A stretch of 64,000 nucleotides of DNA from Trematomus loennbergii (lineage: Eukaryota > Chordata > Actinopteri > Perciformes > Nototheniidae), in the NCBI GenBank assembly GCA_012861695.1, contig JAAOOA010000632.1, forward strand, positions 173,501 through 237,500, written 5' to 3'. Under the pieces are notes generated by a model, which saw only the letters and a program-made list of their open reading frames with translations, did no database searches and was not told the DNA's origin. Of the stretch, positions 58,101 to 64,000 are shown piece after piece. Position numbers and translations under genes: made by a program. The stretch's first letter is position 1. Every line of letters starts with the position of its first letter.

Positions 58101-61100
58101 TCAAACTGTACTTCTCTGTTTGTTTACTGTAACTATAGTGCGTGTACTCACGGAGAGAGGGCGGCAGCTTCGGACCAAAGTCCTCCTGTTCCTGTTTCAC
58201 ACTCTGAGGCAGCGCTTTAAGAAGACACACAGAGGACTCTTTAAAGTAGAGACACTACATACTGACATACACCTGAACATCAGCAGGAGAGGACTCTTTA
58301 AAGTAGAGACACTACATACTGATATACACCTGAACATCAGCAGGAGAGGACTCTTTAAAGTAGAGACACTACATACTGATATACACCTGAACATCAGCAG
58401 GAGAGGACTCTTTAAAGTAGAGACACTACATACTGATATACACCTGAACATCAGCAGGAGAGGACTCTTTAAAGTAGAGACACTACATACTGATATACAC
58501 CTGAACATCAGCAGGAGAGGACTCTTTAAAGTAGAGACACTACATACTGATATACACCTGAACATCAGCAGGAGAGGACTCTTTAAAGTAGAGACACTAC
58601 ATACTGATATACACCTGAACATCAGCAGGAGAGGACTCTTTAAAGTAGAGACACTACATACTGATATACACCTGAACATCAGCAGGAGAGGACTCTTTAA
58701 AGTAGAGACACTACATACTGATATACACCTGAACATCAGCAGGAGAGGACTCTTTAAAGTAGAGACACTACATACTGATATACACCTGAACATCAGCAGG
58801 AGAGGACTCTTTAAAGTAGAGACACTACATACTGATATACACCTGAACATCAGCAGGAGAGGACTCTTTAAAGCAGAGACACTACATACTGATATACACC
58901 TGAACATCAGCAGGAGAGGACTCTTTAAAGTAGAGACACTACATACTGATATACACCTGAACATCAGCAGGAGAGGACTCTTTAAAGTAGAGACACTACA
59001 TACTGATATACACCTGAACATCAGCAGGAGAGGACTCTTTAAAGTAGAGACACTACATACTGATATACACCTGAACATCAGCAGGAGAGGACTCTTTAAA
59101 GTAGAGACACTACATACTGATATACACCTGAACATCAGCAGGAGAGGACTCTTTAAAGTAGAGACACTACATACTGATTGAAATAGAGTGTTTTGTTTAC
59201 CTTGCTGCTGGCTGGAAGTGGAGGAGGGGATGGACGAGGAAGAGGAGGGGATGGACGAGGAAGAGGAGGAGATGTTGAAGAGTTGTGTCTCTACTTTCAC
59301 TTCCTGTTCCTCTCTTCCCTCTTCCTCCTCATTAGCCTCTTCCTCTGATGAAGAGGAGGATTCGTCAGAGGAGCTGGCGAAGATGGCTTTAAACAGATCC
59401 AATGGAGGCCGGCTCTCCTCCTCTTCCTCCTCCTCTTCCTCCTCTCCTCCTTCTTTCTTCTCGTCTGGGTCCTTTGACTTCCTCTGTATGAAGAGAACGT
59501 TGTAGGTTAGAGACCTAAGTGCTGTCACAGAAACATCACAGAGCATAACACAAGTAAAGACAACAGACCTTTCAAAAGCAACGCTCTAAAAGACGTCAAT
59601 ACGCTAAGGAGGAGATCAAAAGTACTTTATTGATCCCAATGTGGGAAATGTTAGAGAGAGAGAGAGTCTGTGTGTAAACAGCATTCGCACTAATGCACAG
59701 TTCGAACTGACTGAGCATGTCAGTTGGACTGATGACATCATCGTGTTCCATTACACAGGTGTTTATAGTTGAGCTAACGAGCTCTGTAGAGATCAAAGGT
59801 TTCATTGTTCTGAATGAAAGATGAACCTCTTACATGTGAACGTTTTGTGGAAGAACCGCAACAGATATCTGTGAAATTTCAAAACGTGAAGCATGTCAAG
59901 GAAGTTGAGTATCTGAAGTGTAATTTTTGTGTACTTTCGGGTTAATAATGTGGCCTTTTTGGCAGTTTAACTAAAGGTGTGCGGCTGCTGCTGTGAGGAA
60001 ATATCTGCCTGAAATTACAATGGGGTTTAATGGAGACATGTTGAACGTTTTTGTCACTTCATGCCCTCAAGAGGCATTTTGTATAATTATTTTGTTTAAT
60101 TATGTGTCATTTTCCAACCTAGGAGAGGTTTTCCTACGTTTTTCATGAAAAAATATGTCTGAGGAGTGTAGGGTTTGGGAATTATGGCAAGTTTAAAACA
60201 TTTTTGGGGGAGAACTGCTGCACTCTGTTTTGAGATCAAAGCACTCTGGACTTAACGAGCTGCTCCATCCACACTAATGTTAAATCTGAAAAAGGCCTGT
60301 CTACCAAGCTCCAAACAAAGTTAATTATCTCGAAAAGTGTAAAAGATATGAAGAATCTGAATAACAAGTATTATAGCTGAAAGTATTGTGATCATTTGAA
60401 AGTTGGAATGAAGTGTCTAGCTGAAAGTATGTGGAAGGAGTAGCATTTGGCGCAAGGTGTAGGAAAAGAGGATTTGAAGGCATCTCCCATTGACTTCAAT
60501 GTTAAAAAAAGAGTTTAAAAAGCTGAATATTTCAAAAAGTATAAAATATTTTTAAAAAGTTGAAGGTTTCCCATTGATTCCTGAACAGGCTGAATAGTTT
60601 GATATTTGAATGGTTTCTGTAGCTGAAAGTAAGCTGAAGTTATGGAGAGCCAAAGTATGGTTGAAATAATAATAATAATAAGTTTAAGGGGAAGAATAAA
60701 GAAATTGAAGTACTATAGTGGAATGCTGTGGCACAGCATTCGCACTAATAAAGAATTGAAGTACTATAGTGGAATGCTGTGGCACAGCATTCGCACTAAT
60801 AACTAGAAATGCAATTCCTGAAGAAATTGCTAGTGGGAATGCTTTATGCTGAAAATCTGACGCTAAACTGCTATGCTGAAATGTAATGTGTAAGAAGAAA
60901 GTGAAGAATTTAGATTGAAATGATACATGAACACTGGGGCTTGAATGTGTGATGAGAGAAGAAAAGAAAGTAAAAAGGCTTGGAAAAGCAGCAGAATATT
61001 TGAACTGCAAACTTTTGAACTAACTTGATGGTGAATGATCTGTCGCCATGCCAACGGCATTTGATGACATCCCATAACACGCTTAGATGCGTAGATGGCT

Positions 61101-63614
61101 GCATCGTTACCAAACCTGTGAAGTTTTGGGCCATTTGGAGCATTTTCACTGAAGTTATGAGAAAACCGTGTTTCATGGCGGGCATTGTGTTGCCATGGCA
61201 ACGGCATGTCCCTTCACGGCTGGACTGTTAGCACACATGTGAAGTTTGAGCACTTTTTGAACATTTTCGTAGGAGTTATTGCGACATCGTCTGTTATGGC
61301 GAGGGATGCGTTTCCATGGAAACGGCACATGGTGAGATCTCAGATTTGGCGTAGAGCTGTTGAGGCATGGACCGGTGATATACAAGTGAAGATTGGGGAC
61401 GATTGGACCGTGTCCATTGGACTTACAGCGACATCGTGTTTCATGGCGAGTGGTCTGTCGCCATGACAACGGCATTTGATGACACCCCATAATACGCTTA
61501 GATGCGTTGATGGCTGCATCGTTACCAAACCTGTGAAGTTTTGGGCCGTTTGGAGCATTTCACTGAAGTTATGAGAAAACCGTGTTTCATGGCGAGCATT
61601 GTGTTGCTATGGCAATGGCATTTGAAGAAATCTCAAAACTGTCCCGTAGATGTCTTCACGGCTGGACTGTTAGCACACATGTGAAGTTTGAGCACTTTTT
61701 GAACATTTTCATAGGAGTTCATGTATAGCGACATCGTCTTTTATGGTGAGGGATGCGTTTCCATGGAAACGCATATGATTCACCCATAATTGACGTAGAG
61801 CTGTTGAGGGCAGGACCATTAACCATTATCTGAAGTCTGCTGCTCTGAGCATGTCAGTTGGAGTTATGACATCATCGTGTTCCATGACACAGGTGTTTAT
61901 ATTTGAGCTACGAGGTGTCCAGAGATCAAAGGTTTCCATTGTTCTGAATGAGAGATGAACCTCTTACATGTGAACGTTTTGTTGAAGAACCGTAACAGAT
62001 ATCGGTGAAATTTCAAAGCGTGAAGCATCTCAAGGACCTTGAGTATCTGAAGTGTGCTTTTTGTGTACTTTCGGGTCAATAATGTGGCCTTTTTGGCAGA
62101 TTAACTAAAGGTGTGCGGCTGCTGCTGTGAGGAAATATCAGCCTGAAGTTACAATGGGCTTTAATGGAGACATGTTGAACGTTTTGTCACTTCATGCCCT
62201 CAAGAGGCATTTTGTTTAATTATTTTGCTTCATTTTTCAAGCTACGAGATGTTTTCCTACGTTTGTCATGAAATGATGTGTCAGGAATGTAGGGTTTGGG
62301 AATTATGGCAGGTTGAAAAAAAATATGAAGGCGAATTTCAAACTGTCCTCCACTCTGACATCACGCACTCTGCCTTAACGAGCTGCGCAATGTTAAAGTT
62401 AAAATGTTAAAAATGTGATGAATTATGGTGAGTTAGTGAGTTAGTGAGTTAGTGAGTGAGTGAGTTAGTGAGTTAGTGAGTTAGTGAGTGAGTTAGTGAG
62501 TGGTTAGTGAGTGAGTTAGTGAGTGAGTTAGTGAGTGGTTAGTGAGTGAGTTAGTGGATAGTGAGTGAGTTAGTGGATAGTGAGTGAGTTAGTGGTTAGT
62601 GAGTGAGTTAGTGGATAGTGAGTTAGTGAGTGAGTTAGTGAGTGAGTTAGTGGATAGTGAGTGAGTTAGTGAGTGAGTTAGTGAGTGAGTTAGTGAGTGA
62701 GTTAGTGAGTTAGTGAGTGAGTTAGTGGTTAGTGAGTGAGTTAGTGAGTGAGTTAGTGAGTTAGTGAGTGAGTTAGTGGTTAGTGAGTGAGTTAGTGGAT
62801 AGTGAGTGAGTTAGTGGATAGTGAGTGAGTTAGTGGTTAGTGAGTGAGTTAGTGGATTGAGTGAGTGAGTGGATAGTGATGAGTAGTGGTTAGTGAGTGA
62901 GTTAGTGAGTTAGTGAGTGAGTGAGTTAGTGAGTTAGTGAGTTAGTGAGTTAGTGAGTGAGTTAGTGAGTGGTTAGTGAGTGAGTTAGTGAGTGAGTTAG
63001 TGAGTGGTTAGTGAGTGAGTTAGTGGATAGTGAGTGAGTTAGTGGATAGTGAGTGAGTTAGTGGTTAGTGAGTGAGTTAGTGGATAGTGAGTTAGTGAGT
63101 GAGTTAGTGAGTGAGTTAGTGGATAGTGAGTGAGTTAGTGAGTGAGTTAGTGAGTGAGTTAGTGAGTGAGTTAGTGAGTTAGTGAGTGAGTTAGTGGTTA
63201 GTGAGTGAGTTAGTGAGTGAGTTAGTGAGTTAGTGAGTGAGTTAGTGGTTAGTGAGTGAGTTAGTGGATAGTGAGTGAGTTAGTGGATAGTGAGTGAGTT
63301 AGTGAGTGAGTTAGTGGTTAGTGAGTGAGTTAGTGAGTGAGTTAGTGAGTTAGTGAGTAGTGAGTGAGTTAGTGAGTGAGTTAGTGAGTTAGTGAGTGAG
63401 TTAGTGGTTAGTGAGTGAGTTAGTGGATAGTGAGCCGTTACCTCTGGATCTTCAGCTCTGTTTGCAGTTTGGTTTCTTGCGGCGCTGAGCAGCTCAGACA
63501 GCGGGTCCTTCTTCTTCTGCTCCTCCTCCTCCTCTTCCTTCTTCTTCTGCTCCTCTTTCTGCTGGGACTGATCCCACCTGGACCTCCTTCCCGACTCCGG
63601 AGGTTTGGGAGGAG
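55140..63614 (-). CDS. gpatch1: gpatch1, 3' half (G-patch domain protein 1), tail frameshifted
   Basis: Minus-strand gene continuing beyond the window's right edge. Exons: 63,614-63,442; 59,483-59,201; 58,214-58,152; 57,067-56,992; 56,912-56,807; 55,173 to the stop. Phases agree through the first four joins. Diagnostic segments are PPLDLFKAIFASSSDESSSS, EQEDFGPKLPPSL and a Lys/His tail, as in vertebrate GPATCH1. That protein is a known nuclear spliceosome (C complex) factor that works with the helicase DHX35; its G-patch lies outside this window. Exon 57,067-56,992 is 76 bp (3n+1, phase needs 3n+2). Exon 56,912-56,807 lacks one C (GAGCTGTCC against GAGCTGCTCC in the left arm), so the normal end QELLRRLKNV is not read in frame. 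The stop for the ancestral frame is 55,140-55,142; AATAAA (complement) at 55,070-55,075. The tail indels could be real or sequencing errors. Confidence 0.75.
55584..56782. mobile_element. 1.2-kb insertion in the last gpatch1 intron (right arm only)
   Basis: Flanked by a 23-bp direct repeat (ATAGTAAAAAATATGATTGT followed by TAT) at 55,561-55,583 and 56,760-56,782. The left arm has it once (about 11,105-11,127). No ORF, no terminal inverted repeat and no obvious poly(A). The class is unknown; the long direct repeat would suit target-primed insertion or a duplication. Confidence 0.65.
57400..57878 (-). mobile_element. hAT-like element, inner end deleted (right arm)
   Basis: Counterpart of 9,844-10,442. 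The outer terminus (complement of CAGTGGCGAGCCGTGAG) is intact and followed by the target duplication CCTTCTCG (57,879-57,886), then unique intron sequence. The inner terminus and its target copy are lost within an AT-rich stretch (57,310-57,395). Confidence 0.8.
57887..58151. other. gpatch1 intron, unique flank outside the right arm
   Basis: AT-rich intron between the 58,152 exon and the hAT element. No counterpart left of 9,844. Confidence 0.6.
58152..58214 (-). CDS. gpatch1: gpatch1 exon with DFGPKLPP motif (short)
   Basis: 63 bp. Acceptor TTCTTAAAG, donor CTCC|GTGAGT. Phase 1 to phase 1 fits both neighbours: ALPQSVKQEQEDFGPKLPPS. The acceptor choice rests on phase; the nearer CTCAG would break the frame. 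Confidence 0.6.
58231..59180. repeat. 57-bp minisatellite filling a gpatch1 intron (about 17 copies)
   Basis: The unit is GGACTCTTTAAAGTAGAGAC, then ACTACATACTGATATACACC and TGAACATCAGCAGGAGA, almost without variation (one GTAGAG to GCAGAG change). It occupies nearly all of the 986-bp intron 58,215-59,200. A 57-bp period leaves long false frames on both strands. Confidence 0.95.
59201..59483 (-). CDS. gpatch1: gpatch1 exon with DLFKAIF motif
   Basis: After acceptor CATACAG. Reads RKSKDPDEKKEGG, an acidic run, RPPLDLFKAIFASSSDE (the most diagnostic GPATCH1 segment), serine/glutamate-rich sequence and SSTSSQQQ. Donor CAGCAAG|GTAAAC. Low-complexity acidic/Ser stretches are normal for this region. 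Confidence 0.8.
59484..62415. repeat. gpatch1 intron built of duplicated fish repeat blocks
   Basis: 59,713-60,100 recurs at 61,847-62,230 (GAGCATGTCAGTTGG, TGTGTACTTTCGGGT, GCCCTCAAGAGGCATTTTGT). 61,060-61,330 recurs about 415 bp on, at 61,475-61,770 (TTGATGACAYCCCATAA, TTAGCACACATGTGAAGTTT). CAGCATTCGCACTAATA occurs at 59,680, 60,735 and 60,785. 59,613-59,650 resembles a LINE 3' tail. ORFs here have no known match. Confidence 0.7.
62420..63432. repeat. GTTA/GTGA simple-repeat array with 469-bp higher-order period
   Basis: A four-base lattice (GAGTTAGTGAGTGAGTTAGT, with TGGATAGTGAG and TGGTTAGTGAG variants). A variant order starting GGTTAGTGAG at 62,502 recurs from 62,971. The array ends about 10 bp inside the intron from a gpatch1 splice donor. 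Confidence 0.95.
63442..63614 (-). CDS. gpatch1: gpatch1 exon with SRWD and SELLSAAR motifs
   Basis: After acceptor CTTCCTCAG. Reads PPKPPESGRRSRWDQSQQKE, a Lys/Glu run (coiled coil or disordered), then DPLSELLSAARNQTANRAED. Donor CCAGAG|GTAACG. Ends in phase 0, joining RKSKDPDEKK of the next exon. The GTTA/GTGA repeat array begins about 10 bp into the downstream intron. Confidence 0.7.
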
Positions 63615-63694
63615 CTGAGGAAGAGGAGAGCAGTGGATACAGAGGAAGATGGAAACTGATAATAACGCATACATTGATCTGTCCTCACTCAAAA

Positions 63695-64000
63695 CCAAAT
63701 CTTCATGCTTTTATTTCGAAAAATAAGCCTCATTCTGAGCTTCCTGTAAGGTAAAAGTAACTTCTTCATGCTTTTATTTTGAAAAATAAGCCTCATTCTG
63801 AGCTTCCTGTAAGGAAAAAGTAACTTCTTCATGCTTTTATTTTGAAAAATAAGCCTCATTCTGAGCTTCCTGTAAGGTAAAAGTAACTTCTTCATGCTTT
63901 TATTTTGAAAAATAAGCCTCATTCTGAGCTTCCTGTAAGGAAAAAGTAACTTCTTCATGCTTTTATTTTGAAAAATAAGCCTCATTCTGAGCTTCCTGTA
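63695..64000. repeat. 63-bp tandem repeat at the right window edge (about 5 copies)
   Basis: The unit is AAAATAAGCCTCATTCTGAG, then CTTCCTGTAAGGTAAAAGTA and ACTTCTTCATGCTTTTATTTTGA. It continues past the window. It lies in the intron just upstream of the 63,442-63,614 exon. The minus-strand 98-codon frame is an artefact of the 63-bp period. Confidence 0.95.

Noticed and set aside
58120..59181. 353-codon plus-strand ORF and a 449-codon minus-strand ORF over the same DNA
   Set aside because: Both are created by the 57-bp minisatellite (19 codons per unit). Only the minus-strand exons at 59,201-59,483 and 58,152-58,214 are supported as coding.
62420..63432. Telomere-like or internal telomeric repeat
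   Set aside because: The lattice is GTTA/GTGA with a four-base step, and no TTAGGG hexamers are present.

Overview
This is nuclear DNA from a vertebrate, almost certainly a teleost fish and probably a percomorph. The evidence is spliced genes, fish-type C2H2 zinc-finger genes with the acidic linker of that family, a chromodomain Ty3/Gypsy element, an I-like LINE carrying RNase H, many hAT-type elements with 8-bp target duplications, and very dense minisatellites. There are no operons, CRISPR arrays, rRNAs or tRNAs that I can support. Most long open frames are period-3 artefacts of minisatellites.

The dominant structure is a large imperfect inverted duplication. The left arm is about 9,844-29,407 and the right arm about 34,978-57,878 on the opposite strand, with a spacer of about 5.6 kb (29,408-34,977). 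Read outward-in, both arms carry the same order: a hAT end, the last exons of a gene I identify as gpatch1, a 31-bp minisatellite, a broken zinc-finger exon, a hAT element, a conserved exon-like ORF, zinc-finger exon 1, a 36-bp minisatellite, a second exon-like ORF, a hairpin, a BED-type hAT remnant, an 11-bp repeat, a LINE RT scrap, a 25-bp minisatellite, a transposon mosaic and the 3' part of a LINE. The arms differ by transposon insertions, deletions, small indels and the copy number of every tandem repeat.

The right arm's outer edge runs on into the rest of gpatch1 (minus strand; exons at 63.4-63.6, 59.2-59.5 and 58.15-58.21 kb). It is therefore the parental side there, and the left arm holds only a 3' fragment. 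The left outer junction falls exactly on the terminal inverted repeat of a hAT element whose 8-bp target duplication is split between the two arms. The inner right junction falls inside the LINE RNase H domain, while the left arm runs into the complete LINE with its 12-bp target duplication.

Outside the arms, 1-9,843 holds a transposon fragment with a CA repeat, a third partial zinc-finger gene (1,582-2,886), a degraded Ty3/Gypsy chromovirus (minus, about 3.5-8.3 kb) and a 393-bp inverted-repeat element. The region 57,879-64,000 is gpatch1. One of its introns is almost wholly a 57-bp minisatellite, and another starts with about 1 kb of GTTA/GTGA repeats.

Three minisatellites arose from LINE coding sequence: one from a reverse transcriptase motif and two from an RNase H domain. 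Coordinates, splice phases and arm alignments were worked out by eye. An assembly error joining haplotypes must be excluded before the palindrome is taken as real.
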